Assembly: GCA_050694175.1 (NCBI GenBank)
Contig: JBOGXA010000007.1
Coordinates: 1-64,000 of the forward strand
Source of the DNA: JBOGXA01 sp050694175
Lineage (GTDB): Bacteria > Actinomycetota > CADDZG01 > WHSQ01
DNA: 64,000 nt
Direction of reading: 5' to 3'
Made by a program: the position numbers and the translations under genes. Of the stretch, positions 53,901 to 62,291 are shown one piece after another. Every line of letters begins with the position of its first letter. Position 1 is the first letter of the stretch. Under the pieces are notes generated by a model that was not told the origin of the DNA, made no database searches, and worked only from the letters and a program-made list of their open reading frames with translations.

Positions 53901-54857
53901 CACACAGTCGAGAACCATCCCCAGTGGCGAGTTCTTCTTGGTCGGATCGGTGAACGGAGCGACGACCTTCAGTCGCTTGATTGCACGCTGGCGCTTCTGA
54001 CCCTTGGCGGATCGGATCTGCTCGCGCAGCTCTTCCTCTTCCGCCTGGAGGTCGTGATTCTGAAGCAACTCCTTAATCGCCTCGGCCCCCATACCGCCGC
54101 GGAAGTAATCGCCGTAACGATCCTTTAGCTCTCGCCATAGGATCTCGTCGTCCTCGATGTACTTCACGTAGAGGTCGCGGAAGGTCTCGAACGCACGGCG
54201 GACCAAATCGATGTCGCGGTCGGCGCGCTCGCGCACTTCCTTCTGCTGTCGCTCCGACTGGTTGCGTGCGGCGGTCTTCTCGGAGCTGCGCGCTTTGCGG
54301 GACTCCATCTCCTCGAGGCGCGCCTCTGTTTCCTTCAGAATCTCCTCGAGGCGCTGATCACGCCGCGACTCGATCGCGGCGATCTCCTTGGAGACCTCCT
54401 CCTCGAGCTTAGGGAGATTCTTGTGCCTCTTCGCGTCATCGACGTTAGTGACGATCGACGCCGCGAAGTAGATGACCTTCTCGAGCTCCTTGGGGGCAAG
54501 GTCCAGCATGTAGCCGAGGCGACTCGGCACGCCCTTGAAGTACCAGATGTGCGTGACGGGGGCGGCCAGCTCGATGTGCCCCATACGCTCACGGCGCACT
54601 TTGGCGCGCGTGACCTCGACGCCACATCGCTCGCAGATGATCCCCTTGAACCGGACTCGCTTGTACTTTCCGCAGTAGCACTCCCAGTCCTTGGTGGGAC
54701 CGAAGATCTTCTCGCAGAAGAGCCCGTCCTTTTCAGGCTTGAGAGTTCTGTAGTTGATGGTCTCCGGCTTCTTTACTTCGCCGTTGGACCACGCCCGGAT
54801 CTGGTCGCCCGTGGCGAGACCGATCCGAAGCTCATCGAAGTAGTTGACGTCGAGCAT
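50943..54857 (-). CDS. rpoC: RNA polymerase beta' subunit
   Basis: 1304 residues. Zinc site near the N-terminus (CYCGKYKRVRFKGIICERCGVEV), catalytic FNADFDGDQMAVHVPLS, and the trigger-loop/bridge-helix region with GMRGLVANPRGEIIPRPI. The acidic C-terminal end (TSSEAEEVSSAVE) is short. It follows rpoB by eight bases. Confidence 0.98.
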   Translation of the reverse strand: MLDVNYFDELRIGLATGDQIRAWSNGEVKKPETINYRTLKPEKDGLFCEKIFGPTKDWECYCGKYKRVRFKGIICERCGVEVTRAKVRRERMGHIELAAPVTHIWYFKGVPSRLGYMLDLAPKELEKVIYFAASIVTNVDDAKRHKNLPKLEEEVSKEIAAIESRRDQRLEEILKETEARLEEMESRKARSSEKTAARNQSERQQKEVRERADRDIDLVRRAFETFRDLYVKYIEDDEILWRELKDRYGDYFRGGMGAEAIKELLQNHDLQAEEEELREQIRSAKGQKRQRAIKRLKVVAPFTDPTKKNSPLGMVLDCVPVIPPDLRPMVQLDGGRFATSDLNDLYRRVINRNNRLKRLLDLGAPEIIVNNEKRMLQEAVDALFDNGRRGRPVTGPGNRPLKSLSDMLKGKQGRFRQNLLGKRVDYSGRSVIVAGPKLKLHQCGLPKQMALELFKPFVMKRLVDLGHAQNIKSAKRMVERSRPHVWDVLEEIIHEHPVLLNRAPTLHRLGIQAFEPVLVEGKAIQIHPLVCVAFNADFDGDQMAVHVPLSSEAQAEARILMLSAHNVLSPAHGDPIVTPTHDIVIGSYYLTVAHDGEPGEGHAYSSADELLMAYDAKLVGIHAKVKVRGLKRFEDEPVEDFEANPNRLVETTCGRVIFNAAFPEEFPFQNSIVKKKELSALMDRCARTYDKKELAEILDAVKDIGFRYATKAGVTIGLEDVTTPAEKPKILAEHEKRAERVESQYRKGVITEDERRQELIEIWTEATEQVKEAMEKSFDDLNPIWMMASSGARGNIQQIRQIAGMRGLVANPRGEIIPRPIRANFREGLTVLEYFISTHGARKGLADTALRTADSGYLTRRLVDVSQEVIVRSDDCETDRGIRLNIEVERAHLKQKLLGRVLLEDALDEGGEVVAEAGTAVTPEVREAIETGGVKEVVVRSVLTCDARYGVCRLCYGVSMATGQLVELGEAVGIIAAQSIGEPGTQLTMRTFHTGGVAGEDITHGLPRVVELFEARTPKGKAEIAAASGRVEMKEDERVRQLELVPDDGSDPITYKIPRRARLARGIQSDATVQAGEALTEGSKDPDEILEVLGKRDVQLYLVDEVQSVYRSQGVPIHDKHIELIVRQMLRKVTVREPGDTEFLPGQLVEERAFAETNDAVIADGGEAATAQSVLMGITKASLATDSWLSAASFQETTRVLTEAAINGKSDPLLGLKENVIIGKLIPAGTGMTRYRSIRVQTTGEPTISDDEARAMFGLPPREGAEEDAAEAARELLGGVGLQAVPDGMTETSSEAEEVSSAVE

Positions 54858-54865
54858 GGTGTGGC

Positions 54866-57800
54866 TCAGACCTCCTCAACGCTGGATGGCTCACGACGGG
54901 ACAGATCGATTCCCAGCTCCTCCGCAGTGCGGAAGATGTCCTCGTCGATCTCCTTCATTTCGATTTCTTCGCCCTCAGCCGACAGCACCTCGACGTTCAG
55001 GCACAGCGACTGCATCTCTTTGATGAGCACCTTGAACGATTCGGGGATGCCCGGCGTGGGGATGTTCTCGCCCTTGACGACGGCCTCGTAGACCTTGACG
55101 CGACCCAGCACGTCGTCGGACTTGATCGTGAGTAGTTCCTGGAGACAGTAAGACGAACCGTAGGCCTCGAGTGCCCACACCTCCATCTCGCCGAATCGTT
55201 GCCCGCCGAATTGCGCCTTTCCACCAAGCGGCTGCTGCGTGATCATCGAGTACGGGCCCGTCGAGCGAGCGTGGATCTTGTCGTCGACCATGTGCGAGAG
55301 CTTCAGCACGTACATGTACCCGACGGTGATCTCGTTGTCGTACGGCTCGCCGGAGCGACCGTCTAACAGCTTCGCCTTGCCGATCTCGTTGACGAGGGGA
55401 TACTCGGATGGCTGCTTGGCAGCGTTTGCCAGCGCGTCGAGGATCTCGCCCTCCTTGGCGCCGTCGAAGACCGGAGTCGCGACCCACTGCGGCTCCTGGT
55501 CGCGCCAGGCCCCCGGACGACCGTTGCCGTCCCCGCTCCCGTCGCCCTGCTCCCAGCGCATCTTTGCGGCCCAGCCGATGTGTGTCTCGAGCACCTGGCC
55601 GAGGTTCATCCGCGACGGCACCCCGAGCGGATTCAAGATGATGTCGACCGGCGTGCCATCTGCCAGGAAGGGCATGTCGGACTCGGGCAGGATCTTGGAG
55701 ATCACGCCTTTGTTTCCGTGCCGCCCGGCGAGCTTGTCGCCTTCAGAGATCTTGCGTTTTTGCGCAACGAACACCCGGACGAGCTCGTTGACTCCCGGGG
55801 ACAGCTCGTCCCCGTTGTCGCGGGAGAACTCGCGGACGCCGATGACCTTTCCGGATTCTCCGTGGGGCATCTTCAGCGAGGTGTCACGAACCTCGCGAGC
55901 CTTCTCGCCAAAGATCGCTCGCAAGAGTCGCTCTTCAGGGGTCAACTCTGTCTCTCCCTTGGGAGTGACCTTCCCCACCAGCACATCGGCCGGCCCGACG
56001 TCCGCGCCGATGCGCACGATGCCGCGCTCGTCGAGGTCGGCAAGCACTTCCTCGGATACGTTGGGGATGTCTCGTGTGATCTCTTCAGACCCGAGCTTCG
56101 TGTCGCGAGCATCGACCTCGTACTCCTCGATATGGATCGAGGTCAGCACATCCTCCTTGACGAGTCGCTCGGACACGATGATGGCGTCCTCGAAGTTGTA
56201 GCCCTCCCAGCTCATGAACGCGACGAGCAGGTTCGCCCCGAGTGCGAGCTCACCTTGATCCGTCGAGGGGCCGTCGGCGAGGATGTCGCCCTTTTTGATC
56301 TTCTGGCCCTCTTTCACGAGGGGGCGCTGATTGATGCACGTCGACTGATTGGAACGCCGGTACTTCTCGAGCCGGTACACCTTACGGTCCTTGCCGGTGG
56401 CCACGACGATCTGTTCGGCCGAGACCTCCTCAACGGTCCCAGGCTCGTCCGCGACGATCACGTCACCGGCATCGATGGCCGTCCTGTACTCGAGACCCGT
56501 GCCGACATAGGGAGCCTCGGGCTTCAGTAGCGGTACCGCCTGACGTTGCATGTTGGCGCCCATCAGCGCGCGGTTGGCGTCATCGTGCTCGAGGAACGGG
56601 ATGGAGGCCGCCGAGACCGAAACGATCTGCTTGGGCGACACGTCCATGTAGTCGACCTCTTCGGGATCGACGTACTCGATCTCGTTCTGGCGCCCTCGAA
56701 CAAGGACTTTGTTCTCCGTGAAGTTGCCCTTGTCGTCGATTATTGCGTTCGCCTGGGCAATGATCGCCCGCGCCTCTTCATCTGCGGTCAGGTACTCGAT
56801 CTTGGTGGAGACCTTGCCGTTGGTCACCTTGCGGTAGGGCGTCTCTATGAAGCCGTAGCGGTTGAGTCGCGCATAGGTAGAAAGCGACCCGATCAGGCCG
56901 ATGTTCGGGCCTTCCGGCGTTTCGATGGGACACATGCGTCCGTAGTGGCTGGGGTGCACGTCGCGCACCTCGAAGCCCGCTCGCTCGCGCGACAGGCCGC
57001 CGGGCCCCAGTGCGCTCAGCCGGCGTTTGTGCGTGAGCCCGGCCAGCGGGTTCGTCTGGTCCATGAATTGGCTGAGCTGGCTCGAGCCGAAGAACTCCTT
57101 AATCGCAGCAACGACGGGCCTGATGTTGATCAGCGTTTGGGGGGTAATGGCCTCGACGTCCTGAGTGGTCATCCGCTCCCGCACGACCCTCTCCATGCGC
57201 GACATCCCGACGCGGATCTGGTTTTGGATCAGCTCGCCAACGGGACGGATGCGCCGGTTGGCGAAATTGTCGATGTCGTCTGTCTCGACGTCGGGGTCAC
57301 CTGCGTGCAGGCGCACCAGGTACTGGATCGTCGCGAGGATGTCGTCCTTGCGAAGGATCGTCCCCATTTCATCGAGGCTCTTCTCGTCGAAGGGCATATC
57401 GAGCTTCTTGTTCACCTTGTAACGTCCGACGCGTGCCAGGTCGTATCGCTTGGGGTTGAAGAAGAGGTTCTCGAGAAGGCTGCGCGCACTTTCGACCGTC
57501 GGTGGCTCACCGGGACGAAGCTTGCGATAGATATCGATTAGCGCATCCTCTTCCGAATGAATGACGTCCTTCTCGAGGGTGGCGCGGATGGATTCGGCAC
57601 CGTCGAACATGTCGAGGATCGAACCGTCGTCCCCGTAGCCCAGCGCTTTTAGCAGAATAGTCACGTTCTGGCGACGCTTCCGATCGACGCGCACGCCGAC
57701 AAGGTCTTTCTTGTCGGTTTCGAACTCCAGCCAGGCGCCGCGCGCCGGAATGATCTTGCAGGAGAGGATGTCTTTGTCCGACGTCTTGTCGATCGATCTA

Positions 57801-58225
57801 TCAAAATAGACACCCGGGCTGCGCACGAGCTGCGACACCACGACACGCTCGGTCCCGTTGATGATGAAGGTGCCCTTCTCGGTCATCATGGGGAAGTCGC
57901 CCATGAACACCGTTTGTTCTTTGATCTCGCCGGTCTCCTTGTTGATGAAGGCGGCGGTGACGAAGAGGGGGCGGGAGAAGGTCATGTCCTTCTCCTTGCA
58001 CTCGTCCTCGTCGAACTTGGGGTCCTTGAACTCGTGGCTCAAGAACTGCAATGCGAGGTTGCCGGTGAAGTCCTCTACCGGAGAGATCTCCGCCAACGTC
58101 TCGCCCAGACCCTCGCTAATGAACCAGTCGAAGGACTCCTTCTGGACCGAGATGAGATTTGGCGGCGGTAGGACTTCGGTGAGCTTGGCAAAGGAACGAC
58201 GTTCGCGCAGGGCGTTGAACGACAA
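54866..58225 (-). CDS. rpoB: RNA polymerase beta subunit
   Basis: 1119 residues. Rifampicin-pocket region FGSSQLSQFMDQTNPLAGL then THKRRLSALGPGG, with Asp516, His526 and Ser531 (E. coli numbering) all wild type; the Ala at position 522 is a natural-looking variant. C-terminal GGQRFGEMEVWALEAYGS. TTG start with GGAGG upstream. A ~245-base structured leader and a good promoter precede it. Confidence 0.98.
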   Translation of the reverse strand: MSFNALRERRSFAKLTEVLPPPNLISVQKESFDWFISEGLGETLAEISPVEDFTGNLALQFLSHEFKDPKFDEDECKEKDMTFSRPLFVTAAFINKETGEIKEQTVFMGDFPMMTEKGTFIINGTERVVVSQLVRSPGVYFDRSIDKTSDKDILSCKIIPARGAWLEFETDKKDLVGVRVDRKRRQNVTILLKALGYGDDGSILDMFDGAESIRATLEKDVIHSEEDALIDIYRKLRPGEPPTVESARSLLENLFFNPKRYDLARVGRYKVNKKLDMPFDEKSLDEMGTILRKDDILATIQYLVRLHAGDPDVETDDIDNFANRRIRPVGELIQNQIRVGMSRMERVVRERMTTQDVEAITPQTLINIRPVVAAIKEFFGSSQLSQFMDQTNPLAGLTHKRRLSALGPGGLSRERAGFEVRDVHPSHYGRMCPIETPEGPNIGLIGSLSTYARLNRYGFIETPYRKVTNGKVSTKIEYLTADEEARAIIAQANAIIDDKGNFTENKVLVRGRQNEIEYVDPEEVDYMDVSPKQIVSVSAASIPFLEHDDANRALMGANMQRQAVPLLKPEAPYVGTGLEYRTAIDAGDVIVADEPGTVEEVSAEQIVVATGKDRKVYRLEKYRRSNQSTCINQRPLVKEGQKIKKGDILADGPSTDQGELALGANLLVAFMSWEGYNFEDAIIVSERLVKEDVLTSIHIEEYEVDARDTKLGSEEITRDIPNVSEEVLADLDERGIVRIGADVGPADVLVGKVTPKGETELTPEERLLRAIFGEKAREVRDTSLKMPHGESGKVIGVREFSRDNGDELSPGVNELVRVFVAQKRKISEGDKLAGRHGNKGVISKILPESDMPFLADGTPVDIILNPLGVPSRMNLGQVLETHIGWAAKMRWEQGDGSGDGNGRPGAWRDQEPQWVATPVFDGAKEGEILDALANAAKQPSEYPLVNEIGKAKLLDGRSGEPYDNEITVGYMYVLKLSHMVDDKIHARSTGPYSMITQQPLGGKAQFGGQRFGEMEVWALEAYGSSYCLQELLTIKSDDVLGRVKVYEAVVKGENIPTPGIPESFKVLIKEMQSLCLNVEVLSAEGEEIEMKEIDEDIFRTAEELGIDLSRREPSSVEEV

Positions 58226-58470
58226 GCGAGCCTCCTGTTAGTCCTTCTGATGACTGCGGTCAAGCCGGGCCTTACCCGCCGTGGTCATGCCCGGCCGTGA
58301 TGCTTCCCGCTCGGTGCGCCGTGGGCGGTTCTTAGCCGCGCGACAGGGCGCCTGGGACGATCGGGAAGTGGGAACAGCAAACAGCCAGTGTAGGCGACAG
58401 CCTCCACTGGCGTCAAGCAGGGTGCTTGAACCGGTCTTACCTCTATGTGGACTCCTCGTTTTCCGAGTTA
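58226..58470 (-). promoter_or_regulatory. Structured leader of rpoB-rpoC
   Basis: This untranslated stretch contains several hairpins in the RNA sense: TCAAGCA/TGCTTGA with a 3-base loop (58413-58429); GCCAGTG/CACTGGC with an inner AGGC/GCCT (58384-58411); and GCCGGGC/GCCCGGC with an 18-base loop (58264-58295). Before them is AGGAGUCCACAUAGAGGU (about 58439-58456), a motif also found in the rpsL leader. No open reading frame is convincing here. Confidence 0.6.
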
Positions 58471-58493
58471 CCCGGGACATTAGTCCTCCCGGG
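58471..58493. promoter_or_regulatory. Inverted repeat over the rpoB -10 box (operator-like)
   Basis: CCCGGGA (58471-58477) and TCCCGGG (58487-58493) form a perfect 7-bp inverted repeat with a 9-base centre that contains most of the -10 hexamer. It could bind a dimeric regulator or form a hairpin at the very start of the transcript. Confidence 0.5.
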
Positions 58494-58505
58494 CCTCAGG
58501 GTCAA
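58477..58505 (-). promoter_or_regulatory. Sigma-70-type promoter of rpoB
   Basis: On the minus strand TTGACC (58505-58500), 17-base spacer, TAATGT (58482-58477). It lies between rplL and rpoB and would let rpoBC be transcribed apart from rplJL. Confidence 0.75.
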
Positions 58506-58566
58506 CCTCTTTTTCGCGGCCTTTATTCCCGCCGGAAGGCGGTCCGGAGGCCTCGAGTTGGCGCCC

Positions 58567-58959
58567 TTACTTGAGCTCGACGGTGGCGCCGGCGCCCTCC
58601 AGCTTTGCTTTCGCCTCGTCCGCCTGCTCCTTGTTGGCCTTCTCGAGAACGGGCTTGGGGGCCGAGTCGACGAGGTCCTTGGCCTCTTTCAGGCCGAGGC
58701 TCGTTAGCGACCGCACCTCCTTGATGACCTGGATCTTCTTGTCACCGGCACCCGTGAGAACGACGTCGAACTCCTCCTTTTCCTCGACGGCCTCGGCCGG
58801 GGCTCCCGGCCCCGCAGGGCCGGCGGCGACAGCCACGGGGGCGGCGGCCGTGACCCCGAATTTCTCTTCGAATACCTTCACGAACTCGGACAGCTCGAGC
58901 ACCGTCCAGTTCGAGATCGCGTCGAGCACATCCTCTTGCGACAGCGTCTTGGTTGCCAT
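58567..58959 (-). CDS. rplL: 50S ribosomal protein L7/L12
   Basis: 130 residues: N-terminal dimer domain (VLDAISNWTVLELSEFVKVFEEKFGV), Ala/Pro/Gly hinge, and C-terminal domain (EFDVVLTGAGDKKIQVIKEVRSLTSLGLKEAKDLVDSAP). Stalk protein that recruits translation GTPases. Three bases after rplJ. Confidence 0.98.
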   Translation of the reverse strand: MATKTLSQEDVLDAISNWTVLELSEFVKVFEEKFGVTAAAPVAVAAGPAGPGAPAEAVEEKEEFDVVLTGAGDKKIQVIKEVRSLTSLGLKEAKDLVDSAPKPVLEKANKEQADEAKAKLEGAGATVELK

Positions 58960-58962
58960 CTC

Positions 58963-59487
58963 TTACTCCTCCTCCTGCTTCTTGCTTGCGACTTGGGCCA
59001 GCATCGATCCGAGGTCTCGCAGCAAGGCACTCAGGACGTTCGCGGCCTGCTGCACGGGGCTGTTCATCATCGTTGCGATCACGGCGAGCTGTACCTCCCG
59101 GGGCTCGAGCCTGGCAAGTTGCTTCGCTTGCTCGGCGTCGATGATTGCTCCGTTGAGGACTCCCCCTTTGAACGTTAGGACGGGAAACTTCTTGGCGGCG
59201 TCGTCGATCGCCTTCGCGGCCGCGGCCGCATCGCCGCGGATGAAAGCTATTGCGGTCGGGCCCTCGAGCATCCCCACGAGCGCGTCGAGGCCAACCTCCC
59301 GCACGGCGATCCGGGCCAGGGTGTTCTTGAGCACCTTGTAATCGGCGTCTGTCTCGCGCAGGGCCGTGCGCACTTCCTTGATCTCTCCCACTCGAAGGCC
59401 CCGGTACTCGGTCAGCAGGGCGGCGTCGGCGGCCTGAAAACGGCCGACGATCTCTCGAACCGCCTCTTCTTTCTCCGGTCGTGCCAT
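58963..59487 (-). CDS. rplJ: 50S ribosomal protein L10
   Basis: 174 residues: RPEKEEAVREIVGRFQAADAALLTEYRGL, VLKNTLARIAVREVG and FIRGDAAAAAKAIDDAAKKFP. Binds L12 dimers and, in many bacteria, its own mRNA leader; an attenuator-like leader is present here. Ends in a charged KKQEEE. Confidence 0.97.
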   Translation of the reverse strand: MARPEKEEAVREIVGRFQAADAALLTEYRGLRVGEIKEVRTALRETDADYKVLKNTLARIAVREVGLDALVGMLEGPTAIAFIRGDAAAAAKAIDDAAKKFPVLTFKGGVLNGAIIDAEQAKQLARLEPREVQLAVIATMMNSPVQQAANVLSALLRDLGSMLAQVASKKQEEE

Positions 59488-59615
59488 CCCATCGTCTCCT
59501 ATGAACTAAAAACGGCCGCCCAGACCAGGCGACCGCGCACAAGACTTTGTGTCTGTCACCTGCGCCGGTCCATTGCTGGCTTGGGGGGCCGAGGCCCGCC
59601 GGCGGTCTGGGGCAG
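59488..59615 (-). ncRNA. L10 leader with attenuator (antiterminator/terminator switch)
   Basis: In the RNA sense, CCCAGACC near the 5' end (59611-59604) can pair with GGUCUGGG (59526-59519). The latter lies in the loop and 3' arm of a terminator hairpin, GGUCGCC (59534-59528) with GGCGGCC (59520-59514, one G-U pair), followed by UUUUU (59512-59508). The two pairings exclude each other. Internal hairpins GGGCC/GGCCC and CACAA/UUGUG lie between. Position just before rplJ and layout fit the known L10(L12)4-binding leaders. Confidence 0.7.
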
Positions 59616-59620
59616 AGAGG

Positions 59621-59626
59621 AGTCTA
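59621..59626 (-). promoter_or_regulatory. Candidate -10 box (TAGACT) for rplJ-rplL
   Basis: On the minus strand TAGACT is placed so that transcription would begin about 59614, right before the first arm of the leader switch. No recognisable -35. Confidence 0.45.
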
Positions 59627-59761
59627 GCGTGATCCACCCCACACCCCGGCACACCCATTCGTGCTTCGTTCTGCAATTGGCATGGCAAGAGAATGCAGAT
59701 CCAAGGTCGTTCTTTCCGGAGCCGACATCGAAGGACCATGCGAAACCCGGAAAAGAAACGG

Positions 59762-60475
59762 TTAGGTGGGCTCGGTCTCCAGGTCTTTAGCCTTCGTCGG
59801 GTCGATTCGGAGGCCCGGCCCCATCGTTGTCGACACGCTGATGCTCCTCAGGTACCGGCCTTTGGCAGCCGCAGGCTTGGCGCGCACGACCTCGTCAATC
59901 ACGGCCGCGTAGTTCGTGGCGAGGTCGGCCTCTTCGAACGACTTCCTCCCCAGCACCAGATGCAGGTTGCCGTGCCGGTCCGTGCGATATTCGACCATGC
60001 CGCCCTTGATGTCGGCCACGACCTTGCTCACATCGTTGGTCACGGTCCCCGACTTGGGGTTCGGCATCAGGCCGCGGGGCCCCAGCAGGCGCCCGAGCTT
60101 GCCGACCACCGGCATCATGTCCGGCGACGCGACCGCCGCGTCGAAATCGAGCCACCCTCCCTGAATCCGTTCGGCAAGGTCATCATCGCCCACGAAGTCG
60201 GCGCCCGCCTCGCGGGCCTCTGACGCTTTCTCGCCCTTGGCAAACACCGCCACCCTTACAGATTTGCCCGTCCCCTTCGGAAGCGAAAGAGCTCCGCGGA
60301 CCATCTGATCTGCCTTCCTCGGATCCACACCCAGCCGGATGCTCAGCTCAACCGTCTCGTCGAACTTCGCGTTAGGAAAGGATTTGAGGATCTTGAGCGC
60401 CTCGCCGGGCGCATAGAGACGTTCGCGATCAACGGCGGCCATCGCCTCCGAGAAACGCTTTCCCTGCTTCGGCAT
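59762..60475 (-). CDS. rplA: 50S ribosomal protein L1
   Basis: 237 residues: MPKQGKRFSEAMAAVDRERLY, VELSIRLGVDPRKADQMVRGALSLPKGTGK and LMPNPKSGTVTNDVSKVV. ATG 60475 gives normal length; the upstream frame lacks conservation. The 146 bases after its stop (to 59616) hold no gene, only the rplJ -10 candidate. Confidence 0.97.
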   Translation of the reverse strand: MPKQGKRFSEAMAAVDRERLYAPGEALKILKSFPNAKFDETVELSIRLGVDPRKADQMVRGALSLPKGTGKSVRVAVFAKGEKASEAREAGADFVGDDDLAERIQGGWLDFDAAVASPDMMPVVGKLGRLLGPRGLMPNPKSGTVTNDVSKVVADIKGGMVEYRTDRHGNLHLVLGRKSFEEADLATNYAAVIDEVVRAKPAAAKGRYLRSISVSTTMGPGLRIDPTKAKDLETEPT

Positions 60476-60534
60476 CGTTGCTCCTTCCCGTGGTCTACGG
60501 CGCAGCCACGCGCCTCCCACTCACCAGAAGTGCG

Positions 60535-60975
60535 CTATCTGACGGTTATGCCCATGCTCCGAGCAGTGCCCTCGACAATTTTCATCGCCGCGTCGACATC
60601 GTTGGCATTGAGATCGGGCATCTTGATCTCGGCAATCTCACGGACTTGATCCTTCGTCACGCTGCCGACTTTCTCCCGATTGGGCTCGCCCGAACCCTTC
60701 TCCACTCTCGCCTTCTGTCTGAGGAGAACCGCGGCCGGAGGAGTCTTCAGCACGAAGGTGAACGAACGGTCTTCGAACACGGTGATCTCAACGGGAACGA
60801 TGGTGCCGGTCTGAGCCTGAGTCGCGGCGTTGTACTGCTTACAAAAATCCATGATGTTGATTCCGGCGGGGCCCAATGCAGTGCCCACCGGTGGAGCTGG
60901 CGTCGCCTGTCCCGCGGGAATCTGCAGTTTGAGGACCTGAGCCACCTTCTTGCGGCGACCGCCGCCCGTCGTCAT
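60535..60975 (-). CDS. rplK: 50S ribosomal protein L11
   Basis: 146 residues: KLQIPAGQATPAPPVGTALGPAGINIMDFCKQYNA and the C-terminal rRNA-binding GSVTKDQVREIAEIKMPDLNANDVDAAMKIVEGTARSMGI. Lies in the GTPase centre. 12 bases after nusG. Confidence 0.98.
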   Translation of the reverse strand: MTTGGGRRKKVAQVLKLQIPAGQATPAPPVGTALGPAGINIMDFCKQYNAATQAQTGTIVPVEITVFEDRSFTFVLKTPPAAVLLRQKARVEKGSGEPNREKVGSVTKDQVREIAEIKMPDLNANDVDAAMKIVEGTARSMGITVR

Positions 60976-60987
60976 TGTCTATCTCCT

Positions 60988-61917
60988 CTACAGCTTGGCG
61001 ACCTGGTCGAAACCGAGTTCGACCGGCGTTTCGCGACCAAAGATGTTCACGAGCACTTTGAGTTTGCTCTGATCGACATTGATCTCGGAGATCGTGCCCG
61101 TGAAGTTCGCAAAGGGCCCGGAAATGACACGGACGCTCTCCTGCTCCTCGAACTCGAGACGAGGACGCAGCTTCTTCTTGTCCTCGGGCTTCACCTGCAG
61201 GATCTTGTTGATCTCTCGATCAGAGAGCGGAGTGGGTTTGGTGCCGGATCCAACGAACCCGGTAACGCCGGGGGTATTGCGTACGACGTACCAGGAGTCG
61301 TCGTCCAGCTCCATGCGGCACAGGAGGTATCCCGGGAACACTTTCTTCTGGACGACCTGCTTGCGGCCCTGCTTGATCTCCATCACGTCTTCCATCGGGA
61401 TTACGACCTCGAAGATCTTGTCTTCGACGTTCATCGACGAGATACGGGACTGGAGGTTGGCTTTGACCTTGTTCTCGTAGCCCGCGTAGGTGTGGATCAC
61501 ATACCACTCGCCGGCGCGCTCCGTCGGAGGAATGGATTGCTCGTCGAGGTAGACGTCCTCTTCTTCAGGGTCCTCCGCGGGGGGCGCGGCTGCGGCGGCC
61601 TCGGCAGGTGCCGGCGTGGTTGCGGCGGCCTCTTCTGGTGCGGGGGCGTCTGTCGTGGATTCCTCATCCGACGCCTCCGGGACGGCCGCAACGACCTCGT
61701 CCCCGGCACCCTCTGGCGCGGCGGCCTCCTCGGACTCCGATCCGGCTGCGGTCTCAGGAACGGCAGGGAGCTCCTCGGGGGGAGCCTCTGCGATACCGGT
61801 GTCGGCCCCCGGAGAGGCGTCGGCCTCCGGTGCCGCGGCCTGCCCCGCGTCCTCGGGCGCCCCTTGGGAACCTTCCTCGTTTTCTATATCGCGGTGCTCT
61901 GTCGACGTCTCCATCAT
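60988..61917 (-). CDS. nusG: Transcription termination/antitermination factor NusG with long acidic N-terminus
   Basis: 309 residues. Residues ~1-125 are low complexity, rich in Glu, Ala and Pro. The NGN domain begins at GEWYVIHTYAGYENKVKANL; the KOW domain is VRVISGPFANFTGTISEIN. E. coli NusG has about 180 residues; actinobacterial ones often carry an acidic leader, here long. ATG 61917 overlaps the secE stop; ATG 61914 is equally possible. Confidence 0.96.
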   Translation of the reverse strand: MMETSTEHRDIENEEGSQGAPEDAGQAAAPEADASPGADTGIAEAPPEELPAVPETAAGSESEEAAAPEGAGDEVVAAVPEASDEESTTDAPAPEEAAATTPAPAEAAAAAPPAEDPEEEDVYLDEQSIPPTERAGEWYVIHTYAGYENKVKANLQSRISSMNVEDKIFEVVIPMEDVMEIKQGRKQVVQKKVFPGYLLCRMELDDDSWYVVRNTPGVTGFVGSGTKPTPLSDREINKILQVKPEDKKKLRPRLEFEEQESVRVISGPFANFTGTISEINVDQSKLKVLVNIFGRETPVELGFDQVAKL

Positions 61918-62207
61918 GTCTCTACTCCAAACAAGGACAGGATCGCTTTCGCGAACACGAAGTCCATTCCGAAGATGATTGTGGCAATCACTATCGTGCT
62001 GATCAGCACGACGATCGTGTACGCGACGACCTCCTGACGGGTGGGCCACGCGACTTTCTTGAGCTCGGCCACGACTTCTTTTAGAAACTGGCGCGGGCCC
62101 GTTCGCTCGCGGCGGGCCGGCGCCGGCGTCGGCTTGACCTGAGGTCGGGGCGCCGTCCGGCGTTGCGCCTCCTGCCGCTTGAGCATCCTTTTCTGCTGCC
62201 TATTCAC
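61914..62207 (-). CDS. secE: Protein translocase subunit SecE
   Basis: 97 residues. A basic Pro/Arg-rich N-terminus, the conserved FLKEVVAELKKVAWPTRQEVV segment, then one membrane helix (YTIVVLISTIVIATIIFGMDFVF). Partner of SecY. No tRNA-Trp or rpmG gene precedes it, unlike in many bacteria. Confidence 0.96.
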   Translation of the reverse strand: MNRQQKRMLKRQEAQRRTAPRPQVKPTPAPARRERTGPRQFLKEVVAELKKVAWPTRQEVVAYTIVVLISTIVIATIIFGMDFVFAKAILSLFGVET

Positions 62208-62291
62208 CGCAGGCCTTTCGTCTCTTCCGGTAACGGCCCCACCCGGCGGACGCGTTTCAAAAGGGTCGGTGTCGGTGGGGGACGAACAGCA

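Noticed and set aside
56999..57080. Ala at rifampicin-pocket position 522 of RpoB as a resistance mutation
   Set aside because: The key residues Asp516, His526 and Ser531 are wild type, and the surrounding sequence looks like natural lineage variation.
60478..62037. A 519-codon plus-strand frame opposite nusG and rplK
   Set aside because: Antisense to conserved genes, low-complexity Gly/Arg composition.
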